Shown: positions 1 to 7,467 of the stretch, in pieces
How the letters are laid out: each line of letters opens with the position of its first letter
Numbering within the stretch: the first letter of the stretch is position 1
DNA from: Bacilli bacterium
GTDB taxonomy: Bacteria > Bacillota_I > Bacilli_A > Izemoplasmatales > Hujiaoplasmataceae
Assembly (NCBI GenBank): GCA_018400565.1
Contig: JAGYMP010000243.1
Span: 1 to 35,925, forward strand
Length of the DNA stretch: 35,925 bases
Direction: 5' to 3'
The notes under the pieces: model-generated
What the model was told of the DNA's origin: nothing
Seen by the model: the letters and a program-made list of their open reading frames with translations, nothing else
Database searches by the model: none
Translations under genes and position numbers: made by a program

Positions 1-551
1 TCTTCTGAGGGAAAATCGTATTGCAGGCGATCACGTACAATTTCTCCGCAATCCGATGTATAAGAAATCTCCGTGCCATCCAGATTCAGATCCGGCAATG
101 TGACATTCGATGTCAGTTCTTCGGGCAATAATTCGGATATCTCATTGAAAACATATTCGATATGATCTTCTCTCTGCGTCTTCTCATACAAGGTCTCATC
201 CCTGAGTTGCAACAAAGTCACATAAAACAAATGACTGTCGCCGTCATGATCTAACACGATTTCAAGCTCGATTTCTGAGTGATGGTCCCTCGCGACATAA
301 GAAATCATCGGTTCATTCAATGTCTCCCCGTCAATCCGATAGGCAACATCGATATCGGAAGATAATGTTCCCGGAAGCATTATATCCTCTGAAAATTCTT
401 CGGGAATGAGTTCAAGGATTCGTTGGGATTCGGCTTCCAATATCGGTGAGACGGTCGTGCTGCGTTCCGAAAAAACGGCGCAAGAAACAACAAACACCGT
501 GATCAGCATCAAACATATGAGAAAAGACATCCGTTTTACCATTTGAATCAT
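1..551 (-). CDS. Lipoprotein with repeated Ig-like segments, C-terminus cut off by window edge
   Basis: An open frame runs off the left edge; about 183 residues are visible. The N-terminus is basic, then hydrophobic, and ends in a lipobox (VVSC), so it is probably a surface lipoprotein. After the Cys come two related stretches beginning ELIPEEFSEDIMLP and ELLPEELTSNVTLP, about 100 residues apart. They resemble the small atrophied bacterial Ig-like domains that serve as spacers in surface proteins. No catalytic domain is visible in the part present. The start is taken at 551, only a few bases after AAAGGA; an in-frame ATG at 542 has a longer but usable spacing. It follows the GH3 gene by 91 nt and may be co-transcribed with it. 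A sequence CCAAAACGTTC at 560-570, similar to the operators elsewhere in the locus, lies just upstream. Its function is unknown. Confidence 0.7.
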   Translation of the reverse strand, partial: MIQMVKRMSFLICLMLITVFVVSCAVFSERSTTVSPILEAESQRILELIPEEFSEDIMLPGTLSSDIDVAYRIDGETLNEPMISYVARDHHSEIELEIVLDHDGDSHLFYVTLLQLRDETLYEKTQREDHIEYVFNEISELLPEELTSNVTLPDLNLDGTEISYTSDCGEIVRDRLQYDFPSE

Positions 552-642
552 CGTTCCTTTCCAAAACGTTCAACCGTTGATCGGTAACAATACTCCTTGA
601 TATCCGTAACAAACATGGACATCCGCCCCTGTTCACATCGTC

Positions 643-2535
643 TCAATCCTCATTATAAGTCAACCCATAACCAAACGGAAATGCTTTTTCGAGTGACGCA
701 TAATTGTCTCTGGTACTGATATTTTCCAGGGAATGCACATCGGTCGGCCATGTGAACGCCAGTTTCCCTGAAAAATCAGCTTGCCCCAGCAGCACGCGGG
801 CGACGGCATCGCCTCCTTCACTCCCGGGAAGGAACACCGCAAAGAAGGCATCAAAAGCTTCAAGAGCATCGCCCAAAACCAAGGGACGGCCGCTGATCAG
901 GATTCCGATTGTTTTGATTCCCTTATTTTTGGCTTCGATGGCTCTTTGTAATGTTATCTCGTTATCGGGATGTGACAATCCACAAGTCAATGTGGGGGCA
1001 GACGTATCCCCTTGGCCTTCCGCATAAGGGGCTTCCGTGAATACGGCGACCATCACATCGGCTTTCCCAACATCCGAGACGATTCGTCCCCTTTGTTGAT
1101 CCATGAGTTCGTCCAACCCACCCCTGATGGATGTGCCGACACCGATATCATCATTTGTGTTGCCCTGCCAGAAACTGGTCCATCCCCCGCACAAAAATCC
1201 GACATGATCGCTCCCGGGACCTTCCAGATAGATGTTTTCATCTCCGGATAGCGGTAACGCGTCCCGATCATTTTTCAATAAAACAAAGGATTTGATCGCG
1301 GCTTCCAAAGCCAATTGCCGATGTGATACGGTATAGACGTTGTCGTTCGGGTCCAGACGTTGATATGGTTGCGCAAAGACGCCATGTTTATGTTTGACGG
1401 CCAAAACACGATACACGGCATCATCAATGCGCCCGATGGACACATCACCGTTGTTGACGGCGAGAAGCAACTCCCCATAGGCTTGTCTCCAATGTGTCGG
1501 CTCCATCATCATGTCGATGCCGGCATTGACGGCTGTCACAATCTGTTCATAAAAACTCCCATTCAATTGATGAACCGCATTCCAATCAGACAATACCACA
1601 CCTTTGAAAGCAAGTTCCTCTTTCAGCACTTCCGTGATCCAATACGCATTCCCCGTCATCTTATCCCCGTTGATCGAACTGAAGGAAACCATGATTGAGG
1701 ACACGCCGGCATCGATGGCATGTATATATGACTCAAGATGTTGTTCGCGCGCTTCCTCTTCGGAGATGACGGCATTGCCCTGATCGATACCATGTTGTGT
1801 CGCACCATCCGCAAGATAGTGTTTGGCCGTGGCAATGACATATTCGTCCTGCAGTCCTTCGATGAATGGACCGACCAAGTTTCGGTGGATGTCAGGGTTC
1901 TCCGAAAAACTTTCATATGTTCTTCCCCAACGGATGTTTTTGGCGACACTGACGGCAGGTGAAAAATTCCAATGTATACCCGCCGATTTGACTTCCCGCG
2001 CGGTCGCTTGTCCGATTTCATACACAAGTTCGGGATCATTGATCATCCCCAGATTGATGTTGTGGGGGAAAATCGTCGATCCAAAAATATTGTTGTTGCC
2101 ATGAACGGCGTCAATCCCATAGATGATGGGAATCCCGCTCGATGATTGAAGGGCCGCGTCCTGATACGATGCAACCATCTCATACCATGCATCATAATCA
2201 TCGGTCCATGAACGCGGATGTGAACCTCCGCCGCTCAGGACACTGCCGATGTTATATTCCCTCACTTCGCCGGGGGAGATGTTGCCCCGCTCGGCCTGTA
2301 TCATCTGTCCGACTTTCTCTTCGATGGTCATGCTCCCAATCATTGATTCGATCAAGGCATCCGTGTGATCGTCGATGAATGTCGTTCTTTCGTTCAGGGT
2401 CGATGATGGTTCCGTCGTGAATATGGAATCCGTGGTTGTTGAGGAATCCGTGCTTGATAGCGGCATTTGGCCGCAACCCAAAAAAACCAACATGAACAGA
2501 AAAATATACAATAGGAAAATGCGTTTTGTAGTCAT
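643..2535 (-). CDS. GH3 family beta-glucosidase / exo-beta-glucanase lipoprotein
   Basis: Full-length GH3 enzyme of 630 residues. The signal peptide ends in lipobox FLGC (Cys21), followed by a Ser/Thr-rich linker to about residue 55, so it is surface-anchored. The (beta/alpha)8 domain spans about 56-390: KHYLADG at 238-244 is the GH3 substrate-binding KH motif and Asp317 in VVLSDW is the expected nucleophile. The C-terminal alpha/beta domain carries GGWTSFWQG (about 450-458) and PYAEGQGD, whose Glu506 matches the acid/base position of barley ExoI-type exo-1,3/1,4-beta-glucanases. It ends in FPFGYGLTY, the usual GH3 tail. No fibronectin-III domain is present, again like ExoI. Expected role: release of glucose from non-reducing ends of beta-glucan oligosaccharides outside the cell. 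A terminator upstream (2648-2694) and a 110-nt gap suggest its own promoter. Linkage specificity cannot be read from sequence. Confidence 0.93.
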   Translation of the reverse strand: MTTKRIFLLYIFLFMLVFLGCGQMPLSSTDSSTTTDSIFTTEPSSTLNERTTFIDDHTDALIESMIGSMTIEEKVGQMIQAERGNISPGEVREYNIGSVLSGGGSHPRSWTDDYDAWYEMVASYQDAALQSSSGIPIIYGIDAVHGNNNIFGSTIFPHNINLGMINDPELVYEIGQATAREVKSAGIHWNFSPAVSVAKNIRWGRTYESFSENPDIHRNLVGPFIEGLQDEYVIATAKHYLADGATQHGIDQGNAVISEEEAREQHLESYIHAIDAGVSSIMVSFSSINGDKMTGNAYWITEVLKEELAFKGVVLSDWNAVHQLNGSFYEQIVTAVNAGIDMMMEPTHWRQAYGELLLAVNNGDVSIGRIDDAVYRVLAVKHKHGVFAQPYQRLDPNDNVYTVSHRQLALEAAIKSFVLLKNDRDALPLSGDENIYLEGPGSDHVGFLCGGWTSFWQGNTNDDIGVGTSIRGGLDELMDQQRGRIVSDVGKADVMVAVFTEAPYAEGQGDTSAPTLTCGLSHPDNEITLQRAIEAKNKGIKTIGILISGRPLVLGDALEAFDAFFAVFLPGSEGGDAVARVLLGQADFSGKLAFTWPTDVHSLENISTRDNYASLEKAFPFGYGLTYNED

Positions 2536-2603
2536 AGAATGTACCCCCGGATGCTGATTGTCAGTGTTTGAAAAATGATTTGGAGTGTCTGAGTGCTGTC
2601 TTC

Positions 2604-2626
2604 ACCATATCATGGAACGATATGGT
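2604..2626. promoter_or_regulatory. Inverted repeat upstream of the GH3 gene (possible operator)
   Basis: ACCATATC at 2604-2611 is repeated in inverse as GATATGGT at 2619-2626, an 8-bp perfect inverted repeat around a 7-nt centre, 69 nt upstream of the GH3 start. A shorter inverted repeat, GGAAC/GTTCC (2614-2618 and 2625-2629), overlaps it. It lacks the AAACG/CGTTT centre found at the other promoters, so a different regulator or no regulator may act. No convincing -35/-10 pair was found next to it. Confidence 0.3.
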
Positions 2627-2647
2627 TCCAACTTTTTGATGGTATTG

Positions 2648-2694
2648 TTAGAAAAAAGAAGGCGAAGCCGGATGCGTGACCATCCGGTTTCGCC
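2648..2694 (-). terminator. Rho-independent terminator after the five-repeat lipoprotein gene
   Basis: A 14-bp stem (2661-2674 with 2681-2694, one G-T pair) around a 6-nt loop is followed on the minus strand by TTCTTTTTTC. It lies 46 nt after the stop of the repeat lipoprotein gene and separates that gene from GH3. Confidence 0.88.
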
Positions 2695-2739
2695 AACATG
2701 AATGTATTTGTGATGGTTAAATACGGAACACCAACATCG

Positions 2740-5025
2740 TTACTCTGTTGTTGATGCGTACTCCCATCCCTCGATTTCAATGTTGCCGGTCGCACCTTCG
2801 GTTTTCACGAAGAAGACCAACAGATCCAACGCATCTCTTTGCACTTCGGTTAAATCATCGAGAGGAAGAATGAATTCCTGGAGACTTCCCGTCGCCGTCA
2901 CTTCAAGTTCCGTGTTACCTTCATCGCCTTCAATTTTAAAGAGATAAACATGATCGGTTGTTCCGGTAAACGTAATCTTGATGGCATCGTTTGTCCCGTC
3001 GAAGGAATCGATCGGATGCTGGGCATTGTCATTCCACCAGGATGAACCGATGTCGGCATAATCAATCGTGAAGGATGATGCGTTTTCAGTGATGTCCATG
3101 CCATAGCCGATCCATTCCGGCATGACGAATTCAATATCCGTGATTTCGATGCTGCCAGTCCATGTTTCCGTCGTACTTTCATTCTTGGCGAAAACGACGA
3201 GTAAATTCAGTGCAGCAATGTCGGTTTCCGTCAACGAATCCAGAGGCAGGATGAATTCCTGTTCGCTGCCCGTCGCGGTCACCGCGAGTTCCGTATTGCC
3301 TTCATCGCCTTCAATTTTGAAGAGATACACATGGTCAGCAGTTCCCGTGAACGTGATTTTAACCTCTTTAGTGTTTGGATCGATCGGATCAAAAGTGTAT
3401 TGGGCATTGTCGTTCCACCATGATGAATCAACATTGGTATAATCAATGGTGACGGAAGACTCGCTTTCGGTCACATCCATGCCATATCCGATCCAGTCCG
3501 GGAGAACGAATTCAATGTTCGTGATTTCGATGCTGCCGGTCCATGTCTCCGTCGTGCTCTCGTTTTTGGCGAAGAACACAAGCAGGTCCAACGCACCGAT
3601 TTGCGTTTCCGTCAATGAATCCAGGGGCAGGATGAATTCCTGTTCGCTGCCCGTCGCGGTCACTTCAAGTTCTGTGTTGCCTTCAGCGCCTTCAATTTTG
3701 AACAGATAGACATGGTCAGCGGTCCCCGTGAACGTGATTCTCACTTCTTCGGTATTCGGGTCGACTGAGTCAATGCCATATTGTGCGTTAAAATCCCACC
3801 AGGGGGATGCAACGTCCGTGTAATTGATGGTCGTCGAACTTTCGTCTTCGATGACTTCCATGTCATACCCGGTCCAATCCGTCGCATATTCCCAACCGTA
3901 AATATCAACGCTGCCGGTCAAGGTTTCGGTGGTGCTTTCATTTTGTACGAAGAAAACCAACAAATCAAGGGTATCTCTCTCTGCTTCCGTGAGTGAATCC
4001 AAGGGAAGAATCAGTTCCTGATCTTCACCGGTGGCTGTCACGTCCAGTTCGGCGTTCCCGTCTTCGCCTTCGATTTTGAACAAATAATCGTGGCCCTCGG
4101 TGCCGTTGAAGAAAATCTTAATGGCATCCTTGGTGCCATCGAACGAAGAAATTTCATATTGGGCACTGAAATCCCACCATGTGGAGGTGACATCGGCATA
4201 ATCAATGGTGTGTGAGGCTTCGTTCTTGGTAACATCCATGCCATAGCCAATCCACTCGGGTACATATTCCCAACCATAGATGTCGACACTTCCGGTTGCT
4301 CCCACGGTCGTCACAAAGAAAATCATCAAGTCAATCTGGTCGCGCTCGGCTTCGGTCATGTCATCCATGGGCAAAATGAATTCCTGCACATCACCGGTCG
4401 CCGTGACAGATTTTTCAGTGTTGCCTCCGTCACCTTCGACCTTGAACAGATATTCATGGCCTTCTTCGCCGCTGAACGTGATTTTAAGCTTGTCATAACT
4501 TCCATCAAACGAATCAAATTCATGTTGTGCGTTGGTCGTCCACCAGGAATCGCCGACTTCGGAATAAGCAATCGTCGTCGAATCCTCATTGACCGTTCTT
4601 TCCATGCCATAGACAAACCAATCCGGTTTAATGACTGTGACAACTCTCTCTTCCGTGGCCTCGTTCCCAGCTTCGTCACTCACGGTGTAGGTCAGTATGT
4701 ACTCGCCGGCCGTTTCAGTATCAACTGTGCCTGAAACCGCGATGTCATCGGTCACATTACCGTCCACATCATCGAATGCCGAAACGCCCTCCATAGCATC
4801 AAACGATTCTCTCATGTACATTTGAACATCAGATGCACCATTAATCCCTGGCGGGTTGGTGTCATCAATCGGTGCTCGGGTGGTTGTCGTTTCCCCCGAG
4901 GTTTCAGCCTCGGTGGTGGTCGTGGTGCCAGATGCTTCGGTCGTGGTCGTTGTTTCTTCTGTCGGCTGACAAGCAGTAAAAGACAATGAAATCAACAACA
5001 CAAATAAAACTAAAACTTTCTTCAT
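2740..5025 (-). CDS. Surface lipoprotein: Ig-like (DUF5011) domain plus five tandem carbohydrate-binding-like repeats
   Basis: 761 residues. A signal peptide ends at lipobox FTAC (Cys19) and is followed by a Thr/Glu-rich linker (20-58) of the type that lifts a domain off the membrane. Residues about 59-132 form an Ig-like domain of the DUF5011/HYR kind (VDGNVTDDI, YTVSDEAGN). The rest is five copies of a 122-127-residue unit: 136-257, 258-383, 384-510, 511-637 and 638-761. Each starts W-x-x-Y-x-M, has a SWW or TWW followed by AQ, then LFK(I/V)EG, a Gly-Asn pair, VTATG, an (F/L)ILP stretch and a closing G-x-(I/V)-(D/E)-I strand. This looks like an all-beta jelly-roll carbohydrate-binding module with conserved surface Trp, but I do not recognise the family. 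No catalytic motif is present. It has its own promoter, operator and terminator. Likely role: binding glucan at the cell surface. Confidence 0.85.
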   Translation of the reverse strand: MKKVLVLFVLLISLSFTACQPTEETTTTTEASGTTTTTEAETSGETTTTRAPIDDTNPPGINGASDVQMYMRESFDAMEGVSAFDDVDGNVTDDIAVSGTVDTETAGEYILTYTVSDEAGNEATEERVVTVIKPDWFVYGMERTVNEDSTTIAYSEVGDSWWTTNAQHEFDSFDGSYDKLKITFSGEEGHEYLFKVEGDGGNTEKSVTATGDVQEFILPMDDMTEAERDQIDLMIFFVTTVGATGSVDIYGWEYVPEWIGYGMDVTKNEASHTIDYADVTSTWWDFSAQYEISSFDGTKDAIKIFFNGTEGHDYLFKIEGEDGNAELDVTATGEDQELILPLDSLTEAERDTLDLLVFFVQNESTTETLTGSVDIYGWEYATDWTGYDMEVIEDESSTTINYTDVASPWWDFNAQYGIDSVDPNTEEVRITFTGTADHVYLFKIEGAEGNTELEVTATGSEQEFILPLDSLTETQIGALDLLVFFAKNESTTETWTGSIEITNIEFVLPDWIGYGMDVTESESSVTIDYTNVDSSWWNDNAQYTFDPIDPNTKEVKITFTGTADHVYLFKIEGDEGNTELAVTATGSEQEFILPLDSLTETDIAALNLLVVFAKNESTTETWTGSIEITDIEFVMPEWIGYGMDITENASSFTIDYADIGSSWWNDNAQHPIDSFDGTNDAIKITFTGTTDHVYLFKIEGDEGNTELEVTATGSLQEFILPLDDLTEVQRDALDLLVFFVKTEGATGNIEIEGWEYASTTE
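2743..4620 (-). repeat. Five in-frame tandem repeats of about 375 bp
   Basis: The repeats occupy 4620-4255, 4254-3877, 3876-3496, 3495-3115 and 3114-2743, read right to left in the gene. Copies 3 and 4 are closest to each other: both carry DPNT in place of FDGT, share AKNESTTETWTGSIEIT and are exactly 127 codons. Copies 1 and 5 lack the STTETxTG insertion and read GATG there instead. The pattern points to duplication of neighbouring units followed by divergence. Confidence 0.9.
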
Positions 5026-5131
5026 TTTCTTCTCTCCTTTTTTGCGTTTTTCAACGCATTATAATATGGTATTACTTGTGTCCTGAATAATCAAATGAAA
5101 TCTAATCTCAGCGTGATAAAACAAGAACAGA

Positions 5132-5147
5132 CTAAAACGTTTTCGTT
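5132..5147. promoter_or_regulatory. LacI-type operator at the start site of the repeat lipoprotein promoter
   Basis: AAAACGTTTT (5134-5143) is a perfect palindrome with a central CG, typical of LacI/GalR-family operators; on the minus strand it reads CGAAAACGTTTT. It lies just downstream of the -10 box (5156-5161), about +2 to +16, where a bound repressor would block initiation. The same core recurs near 27016-27033 and 30959-30975. Confidence 0.65.
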
Positions 5148-5155
5148 ATAATTTA

Positions 5156-5184
5156 AGTATATCAATCGACCGTTTTAAAGTCAA
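5156..5184 (-). promoter_or_regulatory. Sigma-A promoter of the five-repeat lipoprotein gene
   Basis: On the minus strand TTGACT (5179-5184) and TATACT (5156-5161) are separated by exactly 17 nt. The predicted start near 5149 leaves a leader of about 125 nt before the ATG at 5025. A strong ribosome binding site (AAAGGAGAG) precedes the ATG. The rest of the 300-nt gap (5026-5325) holds AT-rich sequence and the operator; no clear terminator for the upstream operon was seen. Confidence 0.8.
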
Positions 5185-5325
5185 TATGATTGGTAAAATC
5201 AAGAACAAAAATTGTTTTTTGTAAAAAACGGTTTCGCTTTAAAAAGAACAAGAAACTCACGTGATGCTTCCACCCGGTTGACCGTCAGAACAAAACGCTC
5301 TCTTTGATGCCTGATCCGACACCGG

Positions 5326-6027
5326 TTATTGATACACTTTGATATCTTTTATAGAAAAACACTGAGGAAACACGAACGGATCGGCATCACCTCCGAATGT
5401 GCCGCCGATGGCAAGGTTCAGAATCAGAAAGAATGGTTGGTCAAACGGCCACCCTGCTTTTGAACCGTCACGGCCGTTTTCGCCGCGTACATATGTTACG
5501 ATGTGCTCTCCGTCAACATCATAGGAAATCTCATTTTCACTCCATGTCAGTCCAAAAGTGTGAAAATCTTTTGTGATACCTTCAAACATCACTTCGGTGT
5601 AATATTGCTCGTGAGGCTCCCGATGATTGTACTTCTCGGTATGAAGGCAGAAAAATAATCGCCCCAGGCGGTTGGCGGCATGTTCCATGATATCTATTTC
5701 CCCGCTCTTCGGCCAATGGCCATATTGGGGATCGTTAGACATCATCCATATGGCCGGCCAGGTCCCCTTGCCATCAGGTATTTTTGCGACCACTTCGATT
5801 CTGCCATATTGAAAACAAAAATTGTTTCTCGTGTTGATGCGGGCACTTCGGTAAATTCCGTCGTCATATGTGGCGCGAAGGACCAAAGCATCATCAAAGA
5901 ATATGTGATTCTCATCATCAACATATTGCTGAAGTTCATTGTTCGCCCATTGGTCGCCGGCTTGGACATTCCAATCCTTGTGCAACCGATCCATGTTGCT
6001 GAAATCATAATGTTTGATTAACTTCAT
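5326..6027 (-). CDS. GH16 endo-beta-1,3-glucanase without signal peptide (cytosolic)
   Basis: A 233-residue protein that is only the GH16 jelly-roll domain. Catalytic signature GEIDIMEH gives Glu110 as nucleophile, Asp112 as helper and Glu115 as acid/base; the ExDxxE spacing is that of laminarinase/lichenase-type GH16 members. WPAIWMM just before and NLAIGGTFGG near the end are usual landmarks of bacterial laminarinases. The N-terminus (MKLIKHYDFS) is polar and enters the fold directly, so there is no signal peptide or lipobox, unlike the two other GH16 genes here. It lies 102 nt after the GH30 gene at the end of the gene train with the phosphorylase. The likely job is to shorten imported beta-1,3-glucan oligosaccharides in the cytosol. 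A palindrome CATGATTATCATG sits in the gap at 6117-6129. Confidence 0.92.
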   Translation of the reverse strand: MKLIKHYDFSNMDRLHKDWNVQAGDQWANNELQQYVDDENHIFFDDALVLRATYDDGIYRSARINTRNNFCFQYGRIEVVAKIPDGKGTWPAIWMMSNDPQYGHWPKSGEIDIMEHAANRLGRLFFCLHTEKYNHREPHEQYYTEVMFEGITKDFHTFGLTWSENEISYDVDGEHIVTYVRGENGRDGSKAGWPFDQPFFLILNLAIGGTFGGDADPFVFPQCFSIKDIKVYQ

Positions 6028-6129
6028 AACACATCCCCTATCTTAATCGAAAATTAATAAAAGCCATCGCAGAGTATAATCCGTACAGCGAACATCTTCC
6101 ATGACGCAATAGATTTCATGATTATCATG

Positions 6130-7467
6130 TCATTCCGCCATTAACGTCACGATCGATCGTGGTTCAATCTCAAGATGATATTCATCTCCGCGGATGTTCA
6201 CGTTCATGGTTACCGTGGTCTCATCATCATTCATCGCGATAAAAACCACACTGTCGTCCTTATTTTTGAATGCAATCATCTTATTTGTGTCATCGGTGCT
6301 TCCGTTCGAATGAAGATGAACACGTTGTGCTCCGGGACGTACGAATTTGCTGAAATGACCGATATAATAATAACTGCTCTGATGGGTGAGTTCTTCGTTG
6401 TTAACCCGAACGATGATGGGCGCATCACACAAATTATTCACATGGTTGGGACCGCCGGTCTCATCTAAGAAAAGATTCCAATCGATGTAGCCTTGGCAGA
6501 AATTGTTGAAGTCACCGAACATGTTGTAAGCGTAACGCTCCCCGGTTGTCCAATCATTCCAATGCACACCATCCTCGCGGCAACCTTCCGTGAACAACAA
6601 CCCTTTGTCAGGATATAACGTATGAACCTTGCCGACGTTTTCAAATGCGTCGGACACATACCAATGAAATGCGGTCCCCCAAACATATCGAGAGGCTTCC
6701 GGATCGTCTAAGATGGTTTTTGCACGTTCCACCATCAGATCGCGGTTATGATCCCAAATGAGGATGCGCATGTCTTTGTGACGCGATTCCAGCAAGGGGC
6801 CGAGATGGTTTTTGACAAAATCCCTTTCTTGTTCTGCGGTGTATTCACACGAATCCCATCGCTGTTGGGCCGCCGGTTCATTTTGAACCGTGACCCCCCA
6901 GACGGAAAGACCTTGTTTTTTATACTCATCCACAAACTTCGCGATATAAGCGGCCCATGTCGGATAGTATTCCGGCAAAAGGCTTCCGCCTTTAATCATC
7001 AATTGATTGTCCTTCATGAACGCGGGGGGACTCCAAGGGCTTGCGATCAAATCAATCGGTCCCGCCCATTTTTCAGCTTCTTTGATGAGAGGGATGACAG
7101 CTTTTTTGTCGCGTGAAATGTCAAACGATTCCAGTGATTCATCACCTTCATCGATGTACGTGTAGCTATTCAGGCTGAAATCACAACTATGGATGGAGAT
7201 GCGTCCCAATGTGTATCCCAAGCCATATTCGGGGTCGAAATAATCACGGATGGCTTGTTTGCGAACCCTATCATCAACGCGTAGCAGGTTATATGCGCTT
7301 GCTTCCGTGAAAGCACCCCCAAACCCCACAATATTCTGATAAGTCGTATGCTCATCAACGATGTAGGAGGTCGCTTGTTGTGATGATCGGGAACGAGGAT
7401 GGATGTCCTCACGATGAAACCGTTTGTCACTGTATTTTTCCGTGCGGTATAATGTACCTCCCATCAT
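6130..7467 (-). CDS. GH30 family glycosidase without signal peptide (candidate beta-1,6-glucan debranching enzyme)
   Basis: 445 residues with the GH30 (beta/alpha)8 barrel and flanking beta domain. NIVGFGGAFTEAS (about 45-57) is the GH30 opening motif, VQNEP places the acid/base at Glu197 and LLFTEG the nucleophile at Glu294. The C-terminal beta strands close at ..IEPRSIVTLMAE. No signal peptide is visible, so it is probably cytosolic. GH30 includes glucosylceramidase-like beta-glucosidases and beta-1,6-glucanases; marine laminarin degraders use GH30 members on the beta-1,6 branches. Given its neighbours, beta-1,6 debranching is the best inference, but subfamily cannot be fixed by eye. Its ATG overlaps the phosphorylase stop (ATGA), with AGAGG inside the upstream gene, so translation is likely coupled. 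An alternative ATG lies one codon downstream. Confidence 0.9.
   Translation of the reverse strand: MMGGTLYRTEKYSDKRFHREDIHPRSRSSQQATSYIVDEHTTYQNIVGFGGAFTEASAYNLLRVDDRVRKQAIRDYFDPEYGLGYTLGRISIHSCDFSLNSYTYIDEGDESLESFDISRDKKAVIPLIKEAEKWAGPIDLIASPWSPPAFMKDNQLMIKGGSLLPEYYPTWAAYIAKFVDEYKKQGLSVWGVTVQNEPAAQQRWDSCEYTAEQERDFVKNHLGPLLESRHKDMRILIWDHNRDLMVERAKTILDDPEASRYVWGTAFHWYVSDAFENVGKVHTLYPDKGLLFTEGCREDGVHWNDWTTGERYAYNMFGDFNNFCQGYIDWNLFLDETGGPNHVNNLCDAPIIVRVNNEELTHQSSYYYIGHFSKFVRPGAQRVHLHSNGSTDDTNKMIAFKNKDDSVVFIAMNDDETTVTMNVNIRGDEYHLEIEPRSIVTLMAE

Noticed and set aside
412..636. A 74-codon minus-strand frame overlapping the left lipoprotein
   Set aside because: It is Cys/Arg-rich, lacks a ribosome binding site and is out of frame with the lipoprotein that has a clear signal peptide and lipobox.
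2743..4620. CRISPR array or mobile element as the cause of the repeats
   Set aside because: The repeats are about 375 bp, in frame, protein-coding and without spacers or terminal inverted repeats.
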